Assembly (NCBI RefSeq): GCF_004000765.1
Contig: NZ_BILW01000028.1
Coordinates: 1-64,000 of the forward strand
Direction of reading: 5' to 3'
DNA from: Paenibacillus chondroitinus NBRC 15376
Lineage (GTDB): Bacteria > Bacillota > Bacilli > Paenibacillales > NBRC-103111
Length of the DNA stretch: 64,000 bases
Below are positions 1 through 8,445 of this stretch, in pieces; within the stretch, counting starts at the first letter, position 1, and every line of letters starts with the position of its first letter. Below the pieces are notes generated by a model. It made no database searches. It worked only from the letters and a program-made list of their open reading frames with translations, and was not told where the DNA came from. A program made the position numbers and the translations under genes.

Positions 1-2145
1 GGCGAGCCGGTGGCGGGCGAACTGCCGCTGCCAGAGGCGTGGCAGCCGGAGCTGAGCCGCGTCGAACGTGACGCGGCCAAATGGCTGCGCATCCTGCCTT
101 GGCTGGATGCGGGCGAAAGCTCCCTCCGTCAGACGTTGACGGAGGAAGAGGCTTGGCGCTTCCTCGCAGAGGGAAGCGTGCGGCTTGTGGAGGCCGGGAC
201 CAGTGTATTCCTCCCGGCCTGGTGGGATCGCATCCGCAAGATGAAGCCGAAGCTGCGAGCGAAGATCAAGTCTTCCGTCGGTTCGGGACGGGAGACGATG
301 TTCGGGCTCACCCAGCTGATGCAGTTCGACTGGAAGCTGGCTGTGGGTGATCTGGAGCTGACCGAGGAAGAGTTCCGCCAGCTGCTGGAAGAAAAGCGCA
401 AGCTGATCCAGATTCGCGGCAATTGGATTCAACTCGATCCGAAGTTCATGGCGCAGGTCGAACAGATTATGAAGCAAGTACAGAAGAAGCAAGGCCTCTC
501 CTTCCGCGACGTGCTGGAGCTGCACTTCGCAGGCGATGCCGCCGGGCTGCTGCCTGCGGAAGATGATCCCGATGCGATGCGCTACATCGAGATGGAAGTC
601 GAGCTGAACGAGCAGCTGCGCCACATGGTCGATCAGCTGACTCAAACGGCGGCGATTCCTACCGTGGAACCGCCGCCAAGCTTCCAAGGCTCGCTGCGCC
701 ACTATCAAGTGGACGGCATCTCTTGGCTGTTGTTCTTGCGCCGTTTCGGCCTTGGCGGCTGTTTGGCCGATGATATGGGTCTCGGTAAAACGATCCAGTG
801 GATCACTTACCTGCTCACCGTCAAAGAAACTGAGCAGCCTGCGGCACCTTCTCTGCTGATCTGTCCTACCTCTGTTCTTGGCAACTGGCAGATGGAGCTG
901 AAGCGCTTCGCCCCTTCGCTCAAGGTACATCTGCATTACGGGCCTCAACGGTTCAAAGGAGCCGCGTTCACGGAAGCTGTCGGCAAAGTTGATTTAGTAC
1001 TAACTTCTTATACGCTGTCCCATCTGGATGAGGCGGAGCTGGGTGAAATCACTTGGAACTCCATCTGTCTGGACGAAGCGCAAAATATAAAAAATGCTTA
1101 TACCAAGCAAGCCTCGGCGATTCGCCGTTTGAACGCTTTCCATCGCATTGCCTTGACCGGTACGCCGATTGAGAATCGGCTCACGGAATTATGGTCGATC
1201 TTCGACTTCGCGAACCCCGGCTATCTGGGCACGGTGCGAGAGTTTACGCATCGTTATGTGAATGCGATCGAGAAAACGCGCGATGTTGAGATTATCAACA
1301 AGGTTCAAAAATTGATCCGTCCCTTCCTGCTGCGCCGCGAGAAGAAAGATCCGGCGATTCAGCTCGATCTGCCGGAAAAAAACGAGTCCAAAACGTTTAT
1401 CTCATTGACCGCCGAGCAAGGCTCGTTATACGAAAACTACATCCAGGACATGTTCGACCGGTTGGATACGCTCTCCGCCATGGAGCGGCGCGGACTCATT
1501 CTCGCCGCGCTGACAAAGCTCAAGCAGGTGTGCAACCACCCCGCCTTGCTGCTCAAGGAAGGGCCGTCCGCGCCATGGAGCGGACGTTCCAACAAGCTCG
1601 AGCGCCTGCTTGAGATGGTGCAAGAGCTGCGCCAGGAAGGCGACAAATGCTTGATTTTCACGCAGTTTGTCGAGACCGGCAACCTGCTTCAGCATGTGCT
1701 GCAGCAGGAGCTGGGGGAGACCGTGTTGTTCCTGCATGGCGGAACAACCAAAGCGGGTCGCGATGAGATGATCGCGAACTTCCAGGACAATGCTGAGCGG
1801 CCGGCAGAGGAACAGCGAAATGTGTTTATTCTTTCGCTGAAGGCCGGTGGCATCGGGCTCAATCTAACGGCGGCGAATCATGTGTTCCACTATGATCGCT
1901 GGTGGAATCCCGCCGTCGAGAATCAAGCGACGGACCGCGCCTTCCGCATCGGGCAGACGCGCCATGTGCAGGTGCACAAGTTCGTCACGCTCGGCACGCT
2001 CGAAGAGCGCATCGACGAGATGATCGAGCGCAAGCTCGGCCTGAGCCAGCAGATCGTCGGCACGGGTGAGAACTGGATCACCGAGCTGTCGACTGACGAG
2101 CTGCGCGACTTGTTCTCGCTGCGGCGCGAGTGGGTCGAGGCTTAG
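1..2145 (+). CDS. SNF2-family DEAD/DEAH-box helicase, 5' end cut by the window
   Basis: C-terminal part of a SNF2/Swi2-type ATPase that probably remodels or translocates on nucleoprotein. The frame is open to base 1, so the true start lies upstream; the GTG at 10 is only the first in-window start. From that GTG, residues 1-200 resemble the bacterial SNF2-associated domain. The helicase core follows: Walker A DDMGLGKT at 254-261, a DEAQ box at 355-358, then the second RecA lobe ending in QATDRAFRIGQ at 639-649 (motif VI). These motifs are intact, so the ATPase is expected to be active. Family membership is firm; the physiological substrate of bacterial stand-alone SNF2 proteins is not established. 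It converges on the EAL gene, with a repeat element and a terminator between them. Confidence 0.93.
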   Translation, partial: GEPVAGELPLPEAWQPELSRVERDAAKWLRILPWLDAGESSLRQTLTEEEAWRFLAEGSVRLVEAGTSVFLPAWWDRIRKMKPKLRAKIKSSVGSGRETMFGLTQLMQFDWKLAVGDLELTEEEFRQLLEEKRKLIQIRGNWIQLDPKFMAQVEQIMKQVQKKQGLSFRDVLELHFAGDAAGLLPAEDDPDAMRYIEMEVELNEQLRHMVDQLTQTAAIPTVEPPPSFQGSLRHYQVDGISWLLFLRRFGLGGCLADDMGLGKTIQWITYLLTVKETEQPAAPSLLICPTSVLGNWQMELKRFAPSLKVHLHYGPQRFKGAAFTEAVGKVDLVLTSYTLSHLDEAELGEITWNSICLDEAQNIKNAYTKQASAIRRLNAFHRIALTGTPIENRLTELWSIFDFANPGYLGTVREFTHRYVNAIEKTRDVEIINKVQKLIRPFLLRREKKDPAIQLDLPEKNESKTFISLTAEQGSLYENYIQDMFDRLDTLSAMERRGLILAALTKLKQVCNHPALLLKEGPSAPWSGRSNKLERLLEMVQELRQEGDKCLIFTQFVETGNLLQHVLQQELGETVLFLHGGTTKAGRDEMIANFQDNAERPAEEQRNVFILSLKAGGIGLNLTAANHVFHYDRWWNPAVENQATDRAFRIGQTRHVQVHKFVTLGTLEERIDEMIERKLGLSQQIVGTGENWITELSTDELRDLFSLRREWVEA

Positions 2146-2194
2146 AAGGCGATACTCGTTCTCCAGAGGGGCGTGCATTGATTGTCGCAATATA

Positions 2195-2374
2195 AGGGAA
2201 CCGTAGGCCTCTATTTAGGCTAAAATTGAATTTTCACAGTTCCAGGGGAACTACGGGGCCTTATTTCAGTGAAATCGGCGCGTTTCTAACCGAAATGGAG
2301 CAAATAGAGGAACGTAGTTCCTCTACATTGCTCAGATGGCTATTTTAGGTAAAATAGAGCCCTGTAGTTCCCCT
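2195..2374. repeat. FFRR intergenic element, family 1, copy 1
   Basis: Four related 22-24 bp units: forward at 2195 and 2245, inverted at 2301 and 2351. Unit core reads GGGAACTAC, then a G/C-rich hexamer, then CTATTT. Start-to-start distances are 50, 56 and 50 bp. The spacers have no obvious similarity to other copies. It lies between convergent genes and next to an intrinsic terminator. The two halves could pair as nested stems in RNA or form a dyad of protein sites in DNA. Confidence 0.85.
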
Positions 2375-2401
2375 GTACTGTGGAGGTCCCCTATCCACAC
2401 A

Positions 2402-2440
2402 AAAAGACCGTCTAGGCCAAAGTGCCAGACGGTCTTTTCT
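2402..2440. terminator. bidirectional intrinsic terminator
   Basis: Arms AAAAGACCGTCT (2402-2413) and AGACGGTCTTTT are perfectly complementary, with A and T tracts on the two sides. It can serve both the helicase gene and the convergent EAL gene. Confidence 0.85.
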
Positions 2441-2447
2441 ATCTAAC

Positions 2448-3635
2448 CTAGATCAGTAAATCCAAAAACAAATAGTACCCATCACCCAGCGCACAGGAAT
2501 AGGTCTGAATCTGATGCGAGGTATCCAGATCTGTGTATACTTGTGATAAAATCCCCTGCTTTTGCAGGTTCATCATGAGGATGTTGGAGATGAAATACGG
2601 GCGCCACGTCCAGTTCGCCCCGCGATAACTGTCGTCTTTGTTCCAGGCATCGTCTTTGCGAATGTAGTTGGAAGAAATTTGATAGCCATCCTCCATGCAG
2701 ATGTAGATCCGTATGCAGTTTTCAGTCACGGTGGTGATCGTATATTCAATAAGCACATCAGCGTCTTCTGCCGATATAATGCGAATAGCCGATTGGGTGA
2801 CTGCTTCCAAGCTTTGATGAATGGCAGAGAGATGGCGGTTCCGCTGAAATTCCCCTTGGCTAAAGAGGCCCATCTCCTCTTTCAGCATGGGTTTAAACCC
2901 ATCTTTATGCTGTAAATACGGCTCTGCCTTCGAAAAGAGATAACCCTGCACATATCTCGCACCAACTTGCAGTGCGCTGTGCAGCTCTTGCTTCGTTTCA
3001 ATGCCCTCGACCAGCAGGGAGGCGCCCATTTGAGCCGCCAAGATGGAAAAAGATTGCATCAATGCCTTGTAACCCGCATGAATCGCGCTTTTTTTCAGTA
3101 TATTAAGATCGATTTTCAATATTTTTGGCTGCAAACTGGCGATGCGATCGAAATTGCTAAACCCGCTGCCTACATCGTCTATCGCAATAATACAGCCGAA
3201 TTGCCGATATAACTCTACAATTTGAGTAAGCTCTTGCAGCTTTCCTGTAAATTCTTCTTCGGTTACTTCAATCACGATACGCGCAGGATTAATGTCATAT
3301 TTCCGCAATAGTTCAATCGTCGGCAGCACGCCTGTGCGCTTATAAGTCCGATAGATCCATGAGGGTTTTAAGTTAATGAATAATAAACTTTCATCATGCG
3401 TAGAGGCAAGCTGTTCAATAGCCCGCTCTCTTAAGTGTCGATCAATGAGAAGCTGCACATCTTCCGGAATGTCAGGATTTTTGAAAAAAGGCCCCAAGCT
3501 TTCGACAATATCCTCCCTAATTCGCCTTCCCAACGTCTCATAGCCGATGATTTCCTGCGTCTGAAGCGAGAGTATAGGCTGGAAGAACGGACGTACTTCA
3601 TGTCTCAGCGGAATCCTGCTGTCTTTAACCTGCAC
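2448..3635 (-). CDS. EAL-domain c-di-GMP phosphodiesterase, YkuI-like
   Basis: A 395-residue cytoplasmic protein predicted to hydrolyse cyclic di-GMP. The N-terminal EAL domain keeps the metal and catalytic residues: ExLxR as E33-T-L35-G-R37, the DDVGSGFS motif with D153/D154, K174, and the VEGIET glutamate E210. GYLFSKAEP follows at about 231. Residues 260-395 form an extra sensory region with the GANWTWRPYF stretch. That architecture and length match Bacillus subtilis YkuI (about 407 aa), which has an EAL domain plus a PAS-like C-terminal domain. No transmembrane segment is seen. The start is GTG behind AGGAGGAGGGC. It diverges from the hybrid kinase gene. Activity is inferred from intact motifs only. 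Confidence 0.88.
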   Translation of the reverse strand: MQVKDSRIPLRHEVRPFFQPILSLQTQEIIGYETLGRRIREDIVESLGPFFKNPDIPEDVQLLIDRHLRERAIEQLASTHDESLLFINLKPSWIYRTYKRTGVLPTIELLRKYDINPARIVIEVTEEEFTGKLQELTQIVELYRQFGCIIAIDDVGSGFSNFDRIASLQPKILKIDLNILKKSAIHAGYKALMQSFSILAAQMGASLLVEGIETKQELHSALQVGARYVQGYLFSKAEPYLQHKDGFKPMLKEEMGLFSQGEFQRNRHLSAIHQSLEAVTQSAIRIISAEDADVLIEYTITTVTENCIRIYICMEDGYQISSNYIRKDDAWNKDDSYRGANWTWRPYFISNILMMNLQKQGILSQVYTDLDTSHQIQTYSCALGDGYYLFLDLLI

Positions 3636-3846
3636 GGTGTGCGCCCTCCTCCTGTGAAACCTTCATGTAGTTAAATGTCACATAAACTATGTAATGTATA
3701 GTATTGTAAACGACATTGTCGCTTCTTGCAATGAATTCATGGAAGAAAACATAACATGATTGATTTTTAGAGGAATATTGTTGAGCCTTGTCGAATTTCA
3801 AACAATTCCCATTCATTTTATTCTATGTAGAATTCAGGTGACCTAA

Positions 3847-6753
3847 GTGGCAATGAAAACATTCACGAGATCGCGAATCTCCATGTTATACGTTATTTTA
3901 ATCGTGGTATTACTTGCTTTTGTCAGTGTATCGAACTATATTGCTTCCCGTAACATGGAAAGTGAAAACAATGCGATCGTGAATGATGCCATTCCGATCT
4001 CCAAGACCACGAACAGCCTGCTGACCGACCTGATTAATCAGGAAACCAGCATTCGGGGTTTTGAACTAACGGGCAATGAGCAATATTTGGAACCCTATAC
4101 CGCAGGCAAAAAACAGTTGGAAGATGATCTGAACAACATCCGTATTTATGATAAAAAATATCCGACTCTCCAACTCATTATGGATACGCAGGCCATACCG
4201 GCCATCACCAATCTGCAGCGCTTTTTTGATAGTCAGTTGGAACTCATTCGCGCAGGTAAAACGGATGAGGCTCGAACCCGGATTAACTCAGGCAAAACGA
4301 TGATGGATCGTTACCGTGTCATCCATTCCAGTATTGAGAAGACGATTGTACAAATCACAGAAGATGCCTACAACTCCTCTCTCAAAGCTGGCCAAACCTC
4401 TCGTACGATTACCATGGTTAGTGGCATTATTGCACTCATTGCAGGTGTGCTGTCTATCTTCATCTCCTTCCGGGCTATTCATGCCGAAGAGGAGCTTCGT
4501 AAAAGCGAAGAGACCTACCGGTATATGGCCGAAAGTCTCGAAACCCAGAACGAGGAAATCATTGCACAACAGGAAGAGCAGCAGGTCACTTTGGCCAAGC
4601 TGTCCGAAAGAGAACGGGATCTTGAGCTGATTTCTTCTTACCAAGAGAAACTGACCGGTTACGTGGAGCTCAAGGATTTCTTGAAGCACACGCTGCCTGC
4701 TCTGCTGAATTCGCTCTTGCAGGATGCGGCTCTCGTTGTTATGAAACGTGACCCCGAGCCTGGCAATGGCGATACTGGCGGTACTGGCAATCCCACCTAC
4801 GAAGTCATCCATTCTATCGGATACCCCAAGGAGCATATTCGGGTTCATCAGGACGAGTTATTTGGACCGGCAAGGCGTGTTTTTGAAGAAGGCACGAACC
4901 TTGTGCACACGCGGGATGTAACCGGGCATGAAAAGGGCGTCCATGGCGGGATGATGCATGCGGTCGATCATTACGTTCCTCTGCTTGACGACAAACAGAC
5001 GGTCATCGGCTTCTTGCTCCTAACGAGCTACCAAAGCTCCGTGTTCCAAGAAAACAACCAGCGCTTGACGAAGGGCTTGGTCCGTCAGTTCGGCTTGGCG
5101 TTTTTCGCCCAAGTGATGAACGACGAGAGAGTGAAGCAAGCTGCCCATTTGGCGGAATTGAACGACCAGCTCATTGCCGAGAAGCTCTTAATTGAAGGGC
5201 AGCGCGACTTGATTCAAAACATTTTGGAATCAGCGCACGAAGGCATGATGATGTGCGACTCCGAGGGAACCATCCTTTTCGCCAACCATCGGATGAGCCG
5301 CTATTTCGGCCTCAATGCACGCATCGGCGAGAATTTGGTGACTAGCTGCCAAGAGATCGCAGCTGAAACGCCGAGCTTCTTCGGTGCAGCTTCTTCAATC
5401 GAAGCGCTGATTAACGGAACGCATACGCATCTGACACAGCGGTTCGGTTTTGTATTGGATGATCAGCCTCAGCATGCTGAGCTGTATGCAACTGTCGTCA
5501 GTGAAGATACGGAGCAGCAGGGTTATCTCTTCGTTTTCCGTGACCGAACAGAAGAAGAGCGCGTCGATGAAATGAAAAATGAGTTCATTTCCATCGTCTC
5601 CCATGAGCTGCGGACTCCTCTGGCGAGCGTGCTTGGCTTCATAGAGATTCTGCTCCATCGTGAGCTGCCGCAAGATAAACAGAAGAAATATATGGAGACT
5701 ATTTATAAAGAAGCTCATCGTCTCTCGAATTTAATCAATGATTTCCTTGATTTGCAGCGCATGGAGTCCGGGCGGCAGTTATACCACTTCTCCCCGATCA
5801 ACTTGCTGCCGACCGTCCAGGACATCGTTGATCAGTGGCAGGATAAGCAAAACCACAACATCGTCATCCATCGACAGGAATCGGAACTATGGGTGCGGGC
5901 AGATGCGGATCGGATCCGGCAAGTTTTCCACAACCTGATCAGCAACGCAATTAAGTATTCTCCGGGCGCAGAACGGATCGACATTTATTTATCCGCAGCA
6001 AACGGCAAAGTTGTTGCTTCCGTGCAGGATTACGGGCTCGGCATCCCTGAAGAAGCGCATGACCAGATGTTCTCCAAGTTCTTCCGTGTCGATAACTCCG
6101 ACCGTCGTCAAATTGGCGGAACCGGCTTAGGGCTAGCCATTGTGAAAGAGATCGTTGAAGGGCACAGCGGACAAATTTCTTACAAGTCTCAGATGGGTGC
6201 CGGGACTACCTTCCGGATTGAATTCGATCAGTATGAGCTATCTTCCATGGAGGGGAAAATCGTTATTTTCGAAGATGATGATGACCTCGCCAAGCTGATC
6301 CAAATTGCACTGAATAAGTTGGATCTTCCTTCCATCCAATTGCGCTCTGCCGAAGAGGGAATTATCGCTTTGAACCGTTGCAAAGGTGAACCGATTCTGT
6401 TCATCGTGGATATCCATCTCGAAGGTGTAAAAAACGGATGGGATTTCATCGCTGACTTATCCAGACACCCGTTGTACTACCAGACTCCGGTTATTGTCTC
6501 TACCGCACTGGATCAACCGCATGATTTCCATGAGAAAGAAATTCAGAAATATCTCAAAAAACCTTTCTCCATGGAGCGTCTAGTCCAGGTAGCGAAAAAT
6601 TTGCTCGATAATAAGAAAAGCAATGCTTACGTTTTTCCGGCTCAAGACAAAGATTCTCTCTCTACTACTTTGCAGCGCAACGGCATCGACGTGGTTGAGA
6701 TGAAGGAAAATATGGATATGATTGAGGTCGAAATCAAAAAGCCCTCTAGCTAG
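3847..6753 (+). CDS. hybrid sensor histidine kinase with CHASE3, GAF-like, PAS and receiver domains
   Basis: A 968-residue membrane kinase. It has TM1 at about 10-32, a CHASE3-type extracellular helical domain at 33-185, TM2 at 187-211, a coiled coil at 212-265, a GAF-like region at about 265-430, a PAS domain at about 450-560, HisKA with phospho-acceptor H586 in SHELRTP, and HATPase_c with N700, DYGLGI 728-733 and GGTGLGLA from 757. A C-terminal receiver has the acidic EDDDD cluster and phospho-acceptor D855. A 45-residue tail follows with no recognised output domain. The signal must pass to a separate phosphotransfer protein or regulator, and none is adjacent. Start: GTG 3847 or ATG 3853; AGGTGA at 3836-3841 does not decide between them. 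An imperfect terminator follows. Confidence 0.93.
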   Translation: MAMKTFTRSRISMLYVILIVVLLAFVSVSNYIASRNMESENNAIVNDAIPISKTTNSLLTDLINQETSIRGFELTGNEQYLEPYTAGKKQLEDDLNNIRIYDKKYPTLQLIMDTQAIPAITNLQRFFDSQLELIRAGKTDEARTRINSGKTMMDRYRVIHSSIEKTIVQITEDAYNSSLKAGQTSRTITMVSGIIALIAGVLSIFISFRAIHAEEELRKSEETYRYMAESLETQNEEIIAQQEEQQVTLAKLSERERDLELISSYQEKLTGYVELKDFLKHTLPALLNSLLQDAALVVMKRDPEPGNGDTGGTGNPTYEVIHSIGYPKEHIRVHQDELFGPARRVFEEGTNLVHTRDVTGHEKGVHGGMMHAVDHYVPLLDDKQTVIGFLLLTSYQSSVFQENNQRLTKGLVRQFGLAFFAQVMNDERVKQAAHLAELNDQLIAEKLLIEGQRDLIQNILESAHEGMMMCDSEGTILFANHRMSRYFGLNARIGENLVTSCQEIAAETPSFFGAASSIEALINGTHTHLTQRFGFVLDDQPQHAELYATVVSEDTEQQGYLFVFRDRTEEERVDEMKNEFISIVSHELRTPLASVLGFIEILLHRELPQDKQKKYMETIYKEAHRLSNLINDFLDLQRMESGRQLYHFSPINLLPTVQDIVDQWQDKQNHNIVIHRQESELWVRADADRIRQVFHNLISNAIKYSPGAERIDIYLSAANGKVVASVQDYGLGIPEEAHDQMFSKFFRVDNSDRRQIGGTGLGLAIVKEIVEGHSGQISYKSQMGAGTTFRIEFDQYELSSMEGKIVIFEDDDDLAKLIQIALNKLDLPSIQLRSAEEGIIALNRCKGEPILFIVDIHLEGVKNGWDFIADLSRHPLYYQTPVIVSTALDQPHDFHEKEIQKYLKKPFSMERLVQVAKNLLDNKKSNAYVFPAQDKDSLSTTLQRNGIDVVEMKENMDMIEVEIKKPSS

Positions 6754-6759
6754 CCTGCC

Positions 6760-6801
6760 ATCTCTCCTCCTCCTTGTTGAGGGTGGGGAGATTTTTTTAT
6801 T
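6760..6801 (+). terminator. intrinsic terminator after the hybrid kinase
   Basis: Imperfect hairpin (ATCTCTCCTCC pairing with GGGTGGGGAGAT, with a bulge) followed by seven T residues. Confidence 0.6.
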
Positions 6802-6882
6802 GTAAAGCAACAGGGATTTCTCTGCCCGGCAGCCAATATACTAGAGAAAAACGAATTCAATTACGCAGGAAGGGTGACCCCG

Positions 6883-8208
6883 GTGGCAAAGCTTGAACCC
6901 GCTTCCAATCCCATGCAGACACGCAGCGCTTGGACACTGTTCTTCTCCTTACCGATATTCGCTTGGGCCATGTACGATTTCGCCAACACCATCTTCTCCT
7001 CCAATATCGTGACGGTCTTTTACCCTTTTTATTTAAAAGAAACGTTAGGAAAAAGCGAAGAGTTGAATCAGATAGCCAGTACCTTCATCACGTATTCCAA
7101 TGCTTTATCCAGCTTTTTTCTCGTCCTGCTTTCGCCTTTATTCGGGGTGTGGATCGATCGCACGGGCAAAAAGAAGGCCTACCTCGTCCCCTTTACGCTC
7201 GTTGCCATCGTGGCGACTCTGCTCATGGGCGCTTCGGCCATCTGGCACACCGATCAGCAGTGGATGGGGCTTAACACCTCGATTCTAGGCGTGATTTTCT
7301 TTTTCATGATCGCCAAATTCTTTTATAATTCCAGCTTAATCTTCTACGACTCCATGATTTCAGATCTGGGCAGCGAGCGTGAGATCCCCATCATTTCGGG
7401 TGTAGGGGTAGCCGTTGGCTATGTAGGGACACTAGTCGGGCTTGTCGTTTTCCCTTTAATTAACGGCAACCATTATGAAAACACATTTATTCCTAGCGCG
7501 CTTATGTTCCTGCTATTCTCCCTGCCGATTATGTTTCTCTACAAAGAGAAGCCTTCCAAGCCGGTAAGCGAGAAAAAGTCGCTTCTGAGCGGCTACCGCG
7601 AGATCTGGGCAACATTCAAGGAGGCGCGAAAATATCAAGCCGCTTTCTTGTTCATGATCGCTTACTTTTTCTTTAATGACGCCATTGCTACAGCCATCGC
7701 TGTCATGGCGATTTATGCGAATACGGTGATGGGCTTCACAACGGGGCAGTTTATTCTCCTCTACTTGGTCTCCACTGTATCCAGCATCATAGGCTCTTTT
7801 CTCTTCGGTTATGTCACCCGCAGTGTCGGGCCTAAAAGAGCCGTCACGATTGTTGCCTTCGTACTTATCGTCGCGATCGCCATCGCGGCCTTAGCGACCA
7901 GCCAAAGCTTGTTCTGGGCTGCCGGCAGTCTCTATGGTGTATCAATGGGCGCCATGTGGGTAACATCCCGGACCCTGATCGTGCAATTGACGCCTGTGGA
8001 GAAACGCGGCCAGTTTTTCGGCCTTTTCGCTTTCTCCGGCAAGGTATCCTCGATTGTTGGGCCTGCTCTGTACGGATCCATTACCTTGGTTCTGGCCTCC
8101 ACAGGGAACTTCGCCAGCCGCGTCGCGCTTGGTTCTCTTCTGGTGCTAGTCGTGATCGGACTCATCGTGCATATGCGGGTCCCGCAGAAATTGCATTCTT
8201 CCACATAG
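6883..8208 (+). CDS. UMF1/Atg22-type major facilitator transporter
   Basis: A 441-residue, 12-segment membrane transporter. The N-terminal signature WAMYDFANTIFSSN is typical of the UMF1/Atg22 branch of the major facilitator superfamily. Relatives include fungal vacuolar amino-acid exporter Atg22, but bacterial substrates are mostly unknown. A conserved cytoplasmic loop DRTGKKK follows TM3, as expected for MFS. An in-frame GTG exists at 6874, but the ribosome binding site AGGAAGG (6867-6873) touches it, so the GTG at 6883 is better spaced. Transcribed alone; a leader ORF and terminator for the next gene begin about 50 bp downstream. Family certain, substrate unknown. Confidence 0.85.
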   Translation: MAKLEPASNPMQTRSAWTLFFSLPIFAWAMYDFANTIFSSNIVTVFYPFYLKETLGKSEELNQIASTFITYSNALSSFFLVLLSPLFGVWIDRTGKKKAYLVPFTLVAIVATLLMGASAIWHTDQQWMGLNTSILGVIFFFMIAKFFYNSSLIFYDSMISDLGSEREIPIISGVGVAVGYVGTLVGLVVFPLINGNHYENTFIPSALMFLLFSLPIMFLYKEKPSKPVSEKKSLLSGYREIWATFKEARKYQAAFLFMIAYFFFNDAIATAIAVMAIYANTVMGFTTGQFILLYLVSTVSSIIGSFLFGYVTRSVGPKRAVTIVAFVLIVAIAIAALATSQSLFWAAGSLYGVSMGAMWVTSRTLIVQLTPVEKRGQFFGLFAFSGKVSSIVGPALYGSITLVLASTGNFASRVALGSLLVLVVIGLIVHMRVPQKLHSST

Positions 8209-8254
8209 TTCGTGTACAATAGCTTTTAATCATAAGCGGAAAGGAGTGAGGAAT

Positions 8255-8320
8255 ATGAAGGGTCCTGTGATCGTGCAGAAACAGCATCGTTTCCTATTTC
8301 TCATTTCTATTAAACACTAA
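8255..8320 (+). CDS. 21-codon mini-ORF, candidate leader peptide
   Basis: A very short reading frame beginning MKGPVIVQKQ and ending LISIKH. A near-ideal ribosome binding site (AAAGGAGTGAGG) precedes ATG 8255. Codons 13-19 are encoded by a U/C-rich tract (8289-8311). The last two codons and the TAA stop (8312-8320) lie largely inside the 5' arm of a perfect terminator hairpin. A ribosome reaching the stop would cover that arm and block the hairpin. This geometry is that of a transcription attenuator for the UMP-kinase-like gene downstream. Translation and regulation are inferred from sequence only. Confidence 0.55.
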   Translation: MKGPVIVQKQHRFLFLISIKH

Positions 8321-8348
8321 AGCATTCGTTGCTTTAGTGTTTTTTTTC
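8313..8348 (+). terminator. perfect terminator overlapping the mini-ORF stop (candidate attenuator)
   Basis: Arms AACACTAAAGCA and TGCTTTAGTGTT pair over 12 bp around a UUCG-type loop, followed by seven or more T residues. It begins inside the mini-ORF and lies about 100 bp before the UMP-kinase-like gene. It could also simply end the upstream transporter transcript. Confidence 0.85.
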
Positions 8349-8445
8349 GCTCTGAAGCTGTCCTAATCTATCGGGCAGCGTTGATTTTGAAACAGTACAA
8401 AGATAGGGAAGAGAAACCATTTGTCTGATGGGAGGAGAGATCCAT

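Noticed and set aside
3711..3722. CGACATTGTCG palindrome between the EAL and kinase genes
   Set aside because: Short arms of five bases with no matching second copy in the window; could be chance.
3625..3816. 63-codon minus-strand frame upstream of the EAL gene
   Set aside because: It overlaps the EAL start and the divergent promoter region, has no ribosome binding site and no recognisable protein character.
8381..8409. Promoter directly before the UMP-kinase-like gene
   Set aside because: TTGATT is followed at 17 bases only by TAGGGA, a poor -10 box; not strong enough to call.
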